Made by a program: the position numbers and the translations under genes | Assembly (NCBI RefSeq): GCF_003574735.1 | Contig: NZ_QORW01000011.1 | Span: 180,481 to 244,480 of the forward strand | From: Dongia deserti | GTDB taxonomy: Bacteria > Pseudomonadota > Alphaproteobacteria > Dongiales > Dongiaceae | Length of the DNA: 64,000 nucleotides | Reading direction: 5' to 3' | Notes under the pieces: generated by a model | Database searches by the model: none | Seen by the model: the letters and a program-made list of their open reading frames with translations, nothing else | Told to the model about the DNA's origin: nothing | In this document: positions 34,997 through 43,051 of the stretch, piece after piece | Layout of the letters: every line of letters begins with the position of its first letter | Position numbering within the stretch: position 1 is the stretch's first letter

Positions 34997-35509
34997 GTGT
35001 TTGCCTGCTGCCTTACGGGCAATGGTGGCGATGCCATGGGCTCCCGCTTTCCGCTTTCCAACCTTGCGCGGCGGTTCAGGACTGACGTTCAGATCCTGTT
35101 CTGTCGCCGCATCCGCGGCGGGCCCTCTGTGCGGGAGCGCGCAGTAGCCCTGGATCGGATCGCCGGATCGCTCTGCCTGGTGTTCATGACGGGAGCAACC
35201 CTGTGGCTCGCCAACCAGACGTTGCCGGCCACCACGCCGCGGATCCCGCTCATCGGCGAGAGCGCGCAGGCAGCTCCGGCGGATCCAGAGAGTGAGGTGC
35301 CCGCGACAGAGGGAAGCGCCGAGACCCCGACGTCCGCCGACATTCGCGCGCTGCAGAGCAAGCTGAAGATGCTGGGATTCGACCCGGGCCCCGTCGATGG
35401 TATCGCCGGCCCGCGCACGCTGAGCGCCCTCAACCTCTACCGCGCGTCGATCAAGCTCGATCGCGTAAGCCACATCGATCGGACGACAATCGCCAACCTG
35501 ACGGATTGA
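34997..35509 (+). CDS. Membrane-anchored peptidoglycan-binding domain protein
   Basis: 170 residues. One hydrophobic helix lies at about 53-74 (IAGSLCLVFMTGATLWLA), followed by a Pro/Glu-rich linker and a PG_binding_1 domain at about 112-165 (DIRALQSKLKMLGFDPGPVDG, then GPRTLSALNLY). It probably tethers the inner membrane to, or senses, the cell wall. There is no catalytic domain. The GTG at 34997 is the longest start; ATG at 35036 is an alternative. It stands alone. Confidence 0.78.
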   Translation: MFACCLTGNGGDAMGSRFPLSNLARRFRTDVQILFCRRIRGGPSVRERAVALDRIAGSLCLVFMTGATLWLANQTLPATTPRIPLIGESAQAAPADPESEVPATEGSAETPTSADIRALQSKLKMLGFDPGPVDGIAGPRTLSALNLYRASIKLDRVSHIDRTTIANLTD

Positions 35510-35526
35510 AGGTCCCCGCGCTGGTT

Positions 35527-36141
35527 CTAGCGGCGCTTGGGCCCGGAGCGCGCCGTGAGCGCCGCCTTCAAGAGCGCCCACACGCCTTCGAACGCCTGGT
35601 CAATCGCCGGATCGGCCCACTCGCCGGCATGGGCCGGATTGTGGAAGCGGGCGGTCGCGTCGAACACCGAGCGCGCCGCCACCCCGGCGTCCTTCGCCAT
35701 GATGGTGCCGCTCTTCACTCCGTCCGCGATGATGCGCGTTGCCTGGTCGATCAGGGCGTCCACATGGGCCTTGGTCACCTCGCGTGCATCGCCCGCCAGG
35801 CTGATATAGGTCGCGAACAATTCGGGTTCGTTCAGCGCCCGCCGCCGCTTGACAGCCATCAGCTGCTCCAGCCACAGCCTGAGCCGCTCCGGCGCCGGTT
35901 GCCGCCCGCGCACGATCTCTTCCAAAGGTTCGGTGATCCGGTGCAGCCAACGCTCTAGCACCGCGTCGCGCAAGGCCGCCTTGCTGGGGAAGTGGCGATA
36001 GACGCTGCCATGGCTGACGCCCAGCGCGCGCGCCACATCCACCACGGTCGCCTTGGACGGACCGAAGCGGCGGAGGACTTCCTCCGCCGCTTCCAGGATC
36101 TTCTCGCGCGTCAGGATGCCATCGCTGGCAACGTCATTCAT
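35527..36141 (-). CDS. TetR-family transcriptional repressor
   Basis: 204 residues. N-terminal TetR helix-turn-helix (REKILEAAEEVLRRFG, ATVVDVARALGVSHGSVYRHF, SKAALRDAVLERW) and an all-helical effector domain. It begins six bases after the aldo/keto reductase stop, so the two form an operon, and the strong inverted repeat at 37209-37242 before that operon is its likely operator (autoregulation). Ligand unknown. Confidence 0.9.
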   Translation of the reverse strand: MNDVASDGILTREKILEAAEEVLRRFGPSKATVVDVARALGVSHGSVYRHFPSKAALRDAVLERWLHRITEPLEEIVRGRQPAPERLRLWLEQLMAVKRRRALNEPELFATYISLAGDAREVTKAHVDALIDQATRIIADGVKSGTIMAKDAGVAARSVFDATARFHNPAHAGEWADPAIDQAFEGVWALLKAALTARSGPKRR

Positions 36142-36147
36142 GGTGGC

Positions 36148-37173
36148 TCAAGCCGCATTCTCCCTGCCCGTGCTGCGCTTCTCGCTGTCCAGCATGGACA
36201 TGCCCCAGCTGTCATAGCGGTCTCCCGCCGCCGCGCCAAGAGGCACCGCCCGCTCGATCCGCTCCAATTCCTCGGCGCTGAAAGTCACATCGAGAGCGCC
36301 CAACGCCTCGACAAGCCGATCGCGCTTGCGTGCACCGACCAGCGGCACGATATCCTCACCGCGCGACAGCACCCAGCCGATCGCAGCCTGCGCGACACTG
36401 ACGCCCTTAGTCTCGGCGATACCGCGCAACGCCTCGACCAGCGCCAGATTGCGATCGAGATTGTCGCCGCTGAAACGTGGGCTGCGGGCGCGGAAGCCCT
36501 TTTCGCCTGCGCTGCGCTCTTTGCTCCAATGACCGCTCAGGAGCCCGCGTGAGAGCACGCCATAGGCAGTGACCCCGATGCCGAGCTCGCGCAGGGTCGG
36601 CAGGATTTCCGCTTCAATCGACCGCGTGAACAGCGAATACTCGATCTGCAGATCGACGATCGGGTGAGTCTTGTGGGCGCGGCGGATCGTCTCCGCGCCC
36701 ATTTCCGAGAGGCCAATATGGCGCACGTAGCCCGCCTTCACCATGTCCGCGATGGCGCCGATCGTGTCCTCGATCGGCACCGCCGGATCGACCCGCGAGG
36801 GCCGATAGATGTCGATATAGTCGGTGCCGAGGCGCTTCAGGCTGTAGGCCAGCGCGTTCTTCACAGCCGTTGGCCGCGCGTCATAGCCGCCAAAGCCGCC
36901 GCCCGGCTCGCGCAGCGCGCCGAACTTCACGCTGAGAATGACGTTGTCGCGCTTGCGCCCTTTGAGCGCCTCGCGGATCAGCATCTCGTTATGGCCGATG
37001 CCGTAGAAATCCCCGGTGTCGAGCAGCGTGATGCCGGTCTCGAGCGCGGCATGAATGGTGGCGATGCCCTCCGCTTCCTCCGCCGGGCCATAGAAATCCG
37101 GCGACATGCCCATGCAACCCAGGCCGAGCGCGGAGACGGCGGGTCCGGTTTTACCAAGCGAGCGCGTTTTCAT
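36148..37173 (-). CDS. Aldo/keto reductase
   Basis: 341 residues, a TIM barrel of the AKR family: [26 protein letters not shown] with Asp52 and Tyr57, VILSVKFG with Lys83, and the C-terminal [21 protein letters not shown]-binding segment. The position of the usual catalytic His, normally in a QHRxDP sequence, reads RPSRVDP (Ser126). Other members with RPxRxDP exist as far as I recall, so this may be a natural subgroup. ATG at 37173 follows AGGAGG. It is the first gene of a two-gene unit with tetR. Confidence 0.9.
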   Translation of the reverse strand: MKTRSLGKTGPAVSALGLGCMGMSPDFYGPAEEAEGIATIHAALETGITLLDTGDFYGIGHNEMLIREALKGRKRDNVILSVKFGALREPGGGFGGYDARPTAVKNALAYSLKRLGTDYIDIYRPSRVDPAVPIEDTIGAIADMVKAGYVRHIGLSEMGAETIRRAHKTHPIVDLQIEYSLFTRSIEAEILPTLRELGIGVTAYGVLSRGLLSGHWSKERSAGEKGFRARSPRFSGDNLDRNLALVEALRGIAETKGVSVAQAAIGWVLSRGEDIVPLVGARKRDRLVEALGALDVTFSAEELERIERAVPLGAAAGDRYDSWGMSMLDSEKRSTGRENAA

Positions 37174-37208
37174 GAGAACCTCCTTTGCAGGTCCTCCGAA
37201 GTTGCGAC

Positions 37209-37242
37209 ATGGACTGACAGGTTTCAATATCTGTCAGTCCAT
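37209..37242. promoter_or_regulatory. 12+12 bp inverted repeat before the AKR-tetR operon
   Basis: ATGGACTGACAG (37209-37220) and CTGTCAGTCCAT (37231-37242) are perfect reverse complements around a 10-base AT-rich spacer. The dyad begins 36 bases before the AKR ATG and about 105 bases before the divergent SDR gene, so a bound TetR dimer could control both. Confidence 0.75.
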
Positions 37243-37346
37243 TTTCGTCGAATCAAGCGCGTCTGTGGCCGGCGAGACACAGCGGGCGGACGTGGCGTTC
37301 CAGCCAAGTGCTTGCTAAGACCAGCCATCCAGCCAAGGAGCAGCCC

Positions 37347-38108
37347 ATGCAGGTCGCAACGCAATCCGCTCTGGTCGCCGGCGGCGGGTCGGGCATCGGC
37401 GCATCGGTGGCGCAGCATCTGGCCGGCCTCGGCGCCAAGGTGGCGGTGCTCGACGTCAATCTCGAGGGGGCCGAAGCGGTCGCACGGGAGTGCGGCGGCC
37501 GCGCCTTTGCCTGCGACATCGCGAGCGCCGAATCCGCCGCGCAGGCGATCGCCGCCGCGCGCGAAGCGCATGGGCCTGCGCGCATTCTCGTGAACTGCGC
37601 CGGCATCCTGTCGCCAGGGCGCATTCTGGGCAAGGACGGACCGCTGCCGCTCGATGCGTTCCAGCGCGTGATCGAGGTCAACCTGATCGGCGCCTTCAAC
37701 CTTTTGCGCCTTGCCGCCGCCGACATGGCGCCGCTCGCACCGCTGGCCGACGGCGAGCGCGGTGTCATCATCAACACCTCGTCGATCGCTGCCTATGAAG
37801 GCCAGATCGGGCAGATCGCCTATGCGGCCTCGAAAGCCGGCATGGCAGGCATGACCTTGCCGGCCGCGCGTGATCTCGCGCGCCACGGCATCCGCGTGCT
37901 TTCCGTCGCGCCGGGCCTCGTCGCCACGCCGATGCTGACCAGCCTGCCGCAGGAGATGCAGGATGCGCTCGCCCAGTCCATCCCGTTCCCGCAGCGCCTC
38001 GCCGATTCGAAGGAGGTGGCGCACCTCGTCCAGCATATGGTCGAGAACGTGATGTTGAACGGCGAGGTCATCCGCCTCGACGGCGCGCTCAGGATGCCAC
38101 CGCGGTAG
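37347..38108 (+). CDS. SDR-family dehydrogenase, 3-hydroxyacyl-CoA dehydrogenase type II-like
   Basis: 253 residues. ALVAGGGSGIGASVAQ binds the cofactor, NCAGIL, NTSSIAAYEG and YAASKAGM give the catalytic residues, and MTLPAARDLARHGIRVLSVAPGLVATPML is the pattern of type II 3-hydroxyacyl-CoA dehydrogenases (HSD17B10-like). The Asp at VLDVNLEG implies NAD. It may act in beta-oxidation, but no acyl-CoA genes adjoin. ATG at 37347 follows AAGGAG. Divergent from the AKR-tetR operon and perhaps under the same operator. Confidence 0.88.
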   Translation: MQVATQSALVAGGGSGIGASVAQHLAGLGAKVAVLDVNLEGAEAVARECGGRAFACDIASAESAAQAIAAAREAHGPARILVNCAGILSPGRILGKDGPLPLDAFQRVIEVNLIGAFNLLRLAAADMAPLAPLADGERGVIINTSSIAAYEGQIGQIAYAASKAGMAGMTLPAARDLARHGIRVLSVAPGLVATPMLTSLPQEMQDALAQSIPFPQRLADSKEVAHLVQHMVENVMLNGEVIRLDGALRMPPR

Positions 38109-38186
38109 GTCAGGTATCAGTAGTCAGGTATCAGTGCTCAGAACGGAATTCCTCTGATTACTGATTACTGATCCCTGATATCTGAC
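38109..38186. repeat. Long imperfect hairpin of 7-base TCAG-type repeats between convergent genes
   Basis: Arms 38109-38142 and 38153-38186 (34 bases each, 10-base loop) pair as GTCAGxTATCAG followed by TCAG at seven-base intervals (xxxTCAG three times). The structure overlaps the last ten or so codons of the pterin dehydratase gene and starts just after the SDR stop. It probably serves as a bidirectional terminator. Confidence 0.75.
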
Positions 38187-38451
38187 GGGCCAGCTTCACA
38201 TCCCGCTGGCTGAGGCCGTTGCACTCATGCGTGCTGAGCAGGACATCGACCCGGTTATAGACGTTGAACCATTCCGGATGATGGTCGGCCTTCTCCGCCA
38301 TCAGCGCGACGCGGGTCATGAAGCCCCAGGCCTCATTGAAATTCTTGAACTTGAAGGAGCGCTGGATCGCATCGCGTCCTTCCACCAGGTTCCAGCCACT
38401 CAGCTCCTTCAGGGCCGTTGCCCGCTCCTCCGCCGTCAACTTCTCGATCAT
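38158..38451 (-). CDS. Pterin-4a-carbinolamine dehydratase
   Basis: 97 residues. [74 protein letters not shown] is the full family core, with the catalytic His pair in ADHHPEW. It regenerates dihydrobiopterin after phenylalanine hydroxylase, though many bacteria use it in molybdopterin contexts. Its C-terminus is encoded by one arm of a repeat hairpin, so the last residues ISGISNQ are probably an accidental extension. The ATG at 38451 follows GAGG at seven bases. Confidence 0.93.
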   Translation of the reverse strand: MIEKLTAEERATALKELSGWNLVEGRDAIQRSFKFKNFNEAWGFMTRVALMAEKADHHPEWFNVYNRVDVLLSTHECNGLSQRDVKLARQISGISNQ

Positions 38452-38552
38452 GGCCATGCCTCTTTGTCTCGATACGCCTTGCGGCCGGTGCATGCCGATG
38501 GACACCCGCTCAGCGTGATCCTATGATTCTGACAATATTTTAGGGCATAGCA

Positions 38553-40289
38553 ATGTCGGACCTCCGCCCGCAGCGCCGCCTTGCCGCCATCCTCGCTGCC
38601 GACGTCGTCGGCTACAGCCGATTGATGGAGCTGGACGAGGTAGGGACCCTCGCCACGCTCAAGAGCCGGCGCAAGGATATTGTGCAGCCTCTGGTCGCGC
38701 AGCATCAGGGCCGCGTATTCAAGGTCACCGGCGACGGCATCATGGTGGAGTTCGCCAGCGCCGTGAACGCCGTGCAATGCGCGATCGACCTGCAGCAGGC
38801 CATGGCCCAAGCGGCCAGCGAGCAGCCCGATGACCGCCGCATTGTGCTGCGCATCGGCATCAATCTGGGCGACGTGGTGGTGGAGCGCGGCGACCTGTAT
38901 GGCGACGGCGTCAATATTGCGGCGCGCTTGGAAAACGCTGCGGATCCCGGCGGCATCTATCTTTCCGGTACCGCCTATGACCAGGTCCGCAACAAGTTCG
39001 AGGCAGCGTTCGAGGAACTCGGCGAGCAGAGCCTGAAGAATATCGGGATGCCTGTCAGGGTCTATCGCGTGGCGGGCCTGACCCGGATTCCCATCGCCGT
39101 CGCTGCGGCGCCAAGCGATAAGCCATCCATCGCGGTCCTGCCCTTCACCAGCATGAGCGGCGATGTCGAGCAGCAATACTTCAGCGACGGCGTCACCGAG
39201 GACATCATCACCGAGCTTGCGCGGTTCAGGCAGCTGCAGGTGCTGGCGCGGAACAGCTCGTTCCGCTATCGCGGCCAGGACGTCGACGTACAGCGCGTCG
39301 GGCGCGACCTTGGCGTGCAGTATGTCGTCGAAGGCAGCGTGCGCCGCATCGGCAACCGCATCCGCATCACGGCGCAGCTCATCGACACCGCGACCGGTCA
39401 TCACGTCTGGGCGGACCGCTTCGACCGCAACGAGGAGGAGCTGTTCGAGGTCCAGGACCAGGTGGTGAAGACTATCGCAGCCACCCTGGTCGGGCGCATG
39501 AACGCCGCCGCCACCGACCGCGCGAAGCGCAAGGCGCCCGCCAGCCTCGCCGCCTATGAGCTGGTGCTGCGAGGCGATGCCCTGCCGGTCTATCGTCCCG
39601 GCGCCACCGAGGAGGCGCGCGCGCTCTTCCAGCAGGCGATCGCCCTCGATCCCACCTATGCCCGCGCCTATTCGCTGCTGGCGAATCTCGAGATCACCTG
39701 TTGGTACCGCGATTTCGACGCGCCGCTCAGCATCCTCGATCGCGGCTTCGAGCTGGCGCAGAAGGCGGTGGAGCTCGATCCCAACGATCCGTCATCGCAC
39801 GTAGCGGTCGCCCGCATCCACCAGGCGCGCGGCGCCTATCACCTCACCGAGCACCATTACCTGAAAGCGCTGGAACTCAACCGCAACAGCGCTCTCCTGA
39901 TGGCGGGCTTCGGCGATCTTCATATTACCCTGGGCGATTCGCTGAAGGCGCTCGAGTACTTCAAGCAGGCGCGCGCCCTCGATCCCTTCTTCGATCCGAC
40001 TTGGTTGTGGCCGATCAACGGCATCGCTTATTTCATGGCCCGTCAGTATGAGGAGGCGATCGCCGCCCTGGAGCGCGCGACCGACCCGCCCTACTGGGTG
40101 CATGTCTATCTCGCCGCCAGCCACGCGATGCTGGGGAACAGCGAACGCGCCCGCCATCACGCTGCCGAGACCATGCGCCTCAAACCCGATTTCTCGATTT
40201 CGCGCTCCATGAGTCGCCAACCGCTGCGCCTTGCCAGCGATCGCGAGCACTTGGTCGAAGCCCTGCGCAAAGCTGGACTACCTGAGTAA
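38553..40289 (+). CDS. Soluble class III adenylate/guanylate cyclase with TolB-like and TPR domains
   Basis: 578 residues. Class III cyclase domain at about 8-170 (RRLAAILAADVVGYSRLM, FKVTGDGIMVEF, RIGINLGDVVVERGDL, GDGVNIAARLE), keeping both metal Asp and the Asn/Arg of the active site. A TolB-like domain follows (SIAVLPFTSMSGDVEQQYFSDG), then TPR-like repeats to the end (ending LVEALRKAGLPE, as in the paralogue at 24043-25923, ...IAEGLRKAGLR). No membrane helix is seen. Probably a cytoplasmic cyclic-nucleotide signal enzyme. Paired with the pterin dehydratase gene divergently. Confidence 0.87.
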   Translation: MSDLRPQRRLAAILAADVVGYSRLMELDEVGTLATLKSRRKDIVQPLVAQHQGRVFKVTGDGIMVEFASAVNAVQCAIDLQQAMAQAASEQPDDRRIVLRIGINLGDVVVERGDLYGDGVNIAARLENAADPGGIYLSGTAYDQVRNKFEAAFEELGEQSLKNIGMPVRVYRVAGLTRIPIAVAAAPSDKPSIAVLPFTSMSGDVEQQYFSDGVTEDIITELARFRQLQVLARNSSFRYRGQDVDVQRVGRDLGVQYVVEGSVRRIGNRIRITAQLIDTATGHHVWADRFDRNEEELFEVQDQVVKTIAATLVGRMNAAATDRAKRKAPASLAAYELVLRGDALPVYRPGATEEARALFQQAIALDPTYARAYSLLANLEITCWYRDFDAPLSILDRGFELAQKAVELDPNDPSSHVAVARIHQARGAYHLTEHHYLKALELNRNSALLMAGFGDLHITLGDSLKALEYFKQARALDPFFDPTWLWPINGIAYFMARQYEEAIAALERATDPPYWVHVYLAASHAMLGNSERARHHAAETMRLKPDFSISRSMSRQPLRLASDREHLVEALRKAGLPE

Positions 40290-40853
40290 ACTGCACTCTG
40301 CACGGATCGGCCTGCATGCTCCTCGACGCAACCGCTAGCCCCTAGCTACAACCTTAGCGAGAATCCCCTTGAGCGATGCGCCGCATCATGGTATAAGTGA
40401 CTCATAGTTTCAGCCGCACTAGTGGCAACCTTTTGCAGATGCGTCACACCGCCGTGACGTGCCTTCGCGAGCAGTGACGCACGCGCCATCGAACGTGACA
40501 GCACGACCATGACCGATCGGACGAGGCCGTCTCGTCTTCGAGCGAGTCAGCGACAACCAGTCGCATGCGGCGGGTGGCGCCTTGCCGCGCGGGACGGCTC
40601 AACAGTCACGGTGCGGACGACCATAGGTTTATGCCTCCCCACTCCCAGGCGGCGAATCCCCGACGCCGCCTGGATCTTTTTCGCAATGCCGCGTGCTTCG
40701 AAGATTCTTTTTGCGAATGACTTGCAATTGCATCTGAGCCCTGCTACAAGGACCGGGCTCGCGGGGCGGCGACGGCTTCTCCCAGAAACGCCGAGACCAA
40801 CACTGGCAAATGCCGACCCGCGAGCGCCCCACCCCCACATCGGCGGAGCCCGC
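40290..40853. other. Long intergenic region before an unknown gene
   Basis: 564 bases. An open frame crosses it, but its codons here look noncoding (Arg/Thr/Pro-rich, no domain), so I start the gene at 40854. The region holds repeated GTGACG/CGTCAC hexamers (about 40440-40500), a GC dyad near 40655-40672, and a Fur-like box at 40712-40732. Nothing else is recognised. Confidence 0.5.
40712..40732. promoter_or_regulatory. Fur-like iron box candidate
   Basis: TGCGAATGACTTGCA (40712-40726) matches a TGCAAATNATTTGCA-type Fur palindrome in 13 of 14 defined positions or so, and TGCAATTGCA (40723-40732) extends it as a second overlapping palindrome. It lies about 120-140 bases before the ATG of the next gene. 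Confidence 0.45.
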
Positions 40854-41414
40854 ATGACCGGCCGTACCACGCCTTCCCACGCTGCGCCTGCCAGCGACCA
40901 CGAGACCGGCCTGCGCGTGGACGAGTTGGATTTCGCTGGACAGTTCCTGCTGTGGGGAATGCGCGCCTGGCTCACCGCCTTCCGACAGCGGCAAGACTCC
41001 GACGGACGAGATCGACCGAGCGCCTATCGCGGCATCGCGGGTGAAGGATTCCTGCGCGCGGGCGTGCCGCAGGGCATGGACCTGATCGACGATATCTTCT
41101 CGGCGCTCGCCGCCGCGGCCCTGCGCCAGATCGATGTGCGCTGCCCGCGCTGCGCCTATGTCAGCCCCGACGAAGCGCTGTTGCTGGGCGCCGTTGCCGC
41201 CAGCCAGCGCACCCAGCACGGCATCGCCTGGTCGGCATTGACGCAGCTGCTGCCGCCCACCGCGGCCCGCGCGGCGCTGCCCTCGCTCATTTCACTCGCC
41301 GTGCTGCTGCGCGATGCGGAGCTCACCTTGAAGCCGCTCGATGCGGAGAAGTGCGCGGCACCCGATCTGCGCATCGCGCTCGGGCAGGCGAACGCCGTCG
41401 CGCCAGTGCACTAG
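40854..41414 (+). CDS. Unknown protein, possibly iron-regulated
   Basis: 186 residues. No family recognised. It contains ELDFAGQFLLWGMRAWLTAFRQR, a region starting GIAGEGFLRAGVPQGMDLIDDIFSALAAAALRQ, a Cys pair RCPRCAYVSPDEALLLGAVAASQ and helical stretches to the end; no signal or membrane helix. ATG at 40854 follows GGCGGAG and begins where codon use becomes protein-like. A Fur-like box upstream suggests iron control. Its stop overlaps the stop of the convergent lysR gene by four bases. Confidence 0.6.
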   Translation: MTGRTTPSHAAPASDHETGLRVDELDFAGQFLLWGMRAWLTAFRQRQDSDGRDRPSAYRGIAGEGFLRAGVPQGMDLIDDIFSALAAAALRQIDVRCPRCAYVSPDEALLLGAVAASQRTQHGIAWSALTQLLPPTAARAALPSLISLAVLLRDAELTLKPLDAEKCAAPDLRIALGQANAVAPVH

Positions 41415-42325
41415 CTCTCGATTTCCTGCTGCGTCATTTCCGCCATCACCCAAGCGATGAAGGCGGCAACACGCGGATTGGCGCGCGCGGTGCGCGTCGT
41501 TACCGCGTAATACGCGTAGGAGGATGAGCGTGAGTCCGCGAACGGCCGCACCAGGCGGCCCGCCGCGAGCTCGTCGCCGATCAGCACGCTGCGCCCGAGC
41601 GCGACGCCCTGCCCCAGCAAGGCCGCCTGGTAGAGCTGCACCGAATCGGTGAAATGCAGGCCCGGCGGCTTGCCCGCCTCGCTGAGGCCGAAAGCATCGA
41701 GCCAGGGCTGCCAGCGGATCCACGGCTCATTGCCCAGCGCGCCCGCATCGTGCAGCAGCTCATGGCGCGCGAGATCGGCGGGCGCGCGCAAGGGCGGATC
41801 GGCATTGAGCAGCGCCGGCGCGCAGACGGGAAAGATCTCCTCCCGCATCAGGTGCGTCGCTTCGAGATTGGGAAAGTCGCCGAGCCCATAGCGGATCGCG
41901 AGGTCCGCCTCGTCGCGATGCAGGTCGACGGTCTGCCGTTCGGAGCGGATGACGAGGTCGATGTCGGGGTGCCGCGCGCGGAAGGCGGGCAGCCGCCGCA
42001 CCAGCCAGCCCGCCGCGAAAGAAGGCAGCACCGTGACCGTGAGCCGCCCCGCCAGGCTGGACTCGTGCACCTGCAACGTGGCGCGCGCGAGACGATCGAA
42101 TCCCTCGGCGATGCCGGGCAGATAGGCGCGCCCCGCCTCGGTCAGCTTCACGCCGCGCGCCTGGCGCCGGAACAACGTGATGCCGAGCCGCTCCTCCAGC
42201 CCTTTGATGTGCTGGCTGATAGCACCGGCGGTGACGCCGAGTTCCGCTGCCGCCTTCACGAAATTGCCGTGGCGGGCCGCCGCCTCGAAGGCGCGCAACG
42301 CGGTCAGCGGAGGCAAGGAGCGCAT
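41411..42325 (-). CDS. LysR-family transcriptional regulator (GcvA-like)
   Basis: 304 residues. N-terminal helix-turn-helix (PLTALRAFEAAARHGNFVKAAAELGVTAGAISQHIKGLEERLG) and a periplasmic-binding-protein-like effector domain with LAGRLTVTVLPSFAAGWLVRRL and SVQLYQAALLGQGVALGRSVL, the GcvA type. Divergent from a GST gene, with a dyad at 42333-42359 between them, so it probably controls that GST. Confidence 0.92.
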   Translation of the reverse strand: MRSLPPLTALRAFEAAARHGNFVKAAAELGVTAGAISQHIKGLEERLGITLFRRQARGVKLTEAGRAYLPGIAEGFDRLARATLQVHESSLAGRLTVTVLPSFAAGWLVRRLPAFRARHPDIDLVIRSERQTVDLHRDEADLAIRYGLGDFPNLEATHLMREEIFPVCAPALLNADPPLRAPADLARHELLHDAGALGNEPWIRWQPWLDAFGLSEAGKPPGLHFTDSVQLYQAALLGQGVALGRSVLIGDELAAGRLVRPFADSRSSSYAYYAVTTRTARANPRVAAFIAWVMAEMTQQEIES

Positions 42326-42332
42326 CGATTCA

Positions 42333-42359
42333 CTAAGGCCAAGTCCAGCTAAGCCTTAG
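42333..42359. promoter_or_regulatory. LysR-type operator candidate
   Basis: CTAAGGC (42333-42339) and GCCTTAG (42353-42359) are an exact inverted repeat around 13 bases, just upstream of the lysR ATG and in the shared region with the divergent GST gene. It contains an inner GCTAAGCC and a T-N11-A-like core. Confidence 0.55.
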
Positions 42360-42433
42360 CATCATAACTTCTGGCTTGCGCACGCGGTAGGGTCCGTAGG
42401 ACTAACCCTCAACCCATCCCGAGGAGCCGCAGC

Positions 42434-43051
42434 ATGACCAGCCAGCCCGACCTTGTGCTCTATGATTCCGCCATTTCCGGCAACGCCTACAAGGTGCGGC
42501 TGCTGCTGAGCCATCTGGGCCTCAGGTTCGAGCGCATCGAGTTCAACGTCGACGACGGCTCCACCCGCACGCCTGAGTTCCTCAGCCGGAACCCGAACGG
42601 CAAGGTGCCGACCGTCCGCTTGCCGGATGGTTCCTACCTCTTCGAATCCAACGCTATCCTCTACTACTTCGCGGAGGGCACCAGATATTGGCCCGATGCC
42701 AAGCGCGATCGCGCGACGGCGATGCAATGGATGTTCTTCGAGCAGTATAGCCACGAGCCCTACATCGCGGTGGTCCGCCATTGGGTCGCGCATCTCGGCA
42801 AGACCAACGAGAACGAGCCCCAATTGCCGATGCGGATCGACCGCGGCTATCACGCGCTCTCCGTGATGGAGACCTGGCTCAAGGACCACGCCTGGTTCGC
42901 CGGCAGCGGCTACTCGATCGCGGACATCGCGCTCTACGCCTACACTCACGTCGCGCATGAAGGCGGCTTCGATCTGTCGCGCTTTCCCACGACGAGCGCC
43001 TGGCTCGCACGCGTCGCCGAGCAGCCGGGACACATCCGCATCACCGACTAG
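42434..43051 (+). CDS. Glutathione S-transferase
   Basis: 205 residues. N-terminal domain LYDSAISGNAYKVRLLLSHLGL with the Ser/Tyr region at residue about 12, PNGKVPTVRLPDGSYLFESNAILYYFAEG (cis-Pro and Glu-Ser glutathione site), then the helical domain ending FAGSGYSIADIALYAYTHVA. ATG follows GAGG. The divergent LysR gene and shared dyad suggest inducible detoxification. Confidence 0.9.
   Translation: MTSQPDLVLYDSAISGNAYKVRLLLSHLGLRFERIEFNVDDGSTRTPEFLSRNPNGKVPTVRLPDGSYLFESNAILYYFAEGTRYWPDAKRDRATAMQWMFFEQYSHEPYIAVVRHWVAHLGKTNENEPQLPMRIDRGYHALSVMETWLKDHAWFAGSGYSIADIALYAYTHVAHEGGFDLSRFPTTSAWLARVAEQPGHIRITD

Noticed and set aside
40509..40853. N-terminal extension of the unknown protein at 40854
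   Set aside because: The extension is Arg/Thr/Pro-rich without conservation cues, crosses the Fur-like box and lacks a good ribosome-binding site; ATG 40854 has one.
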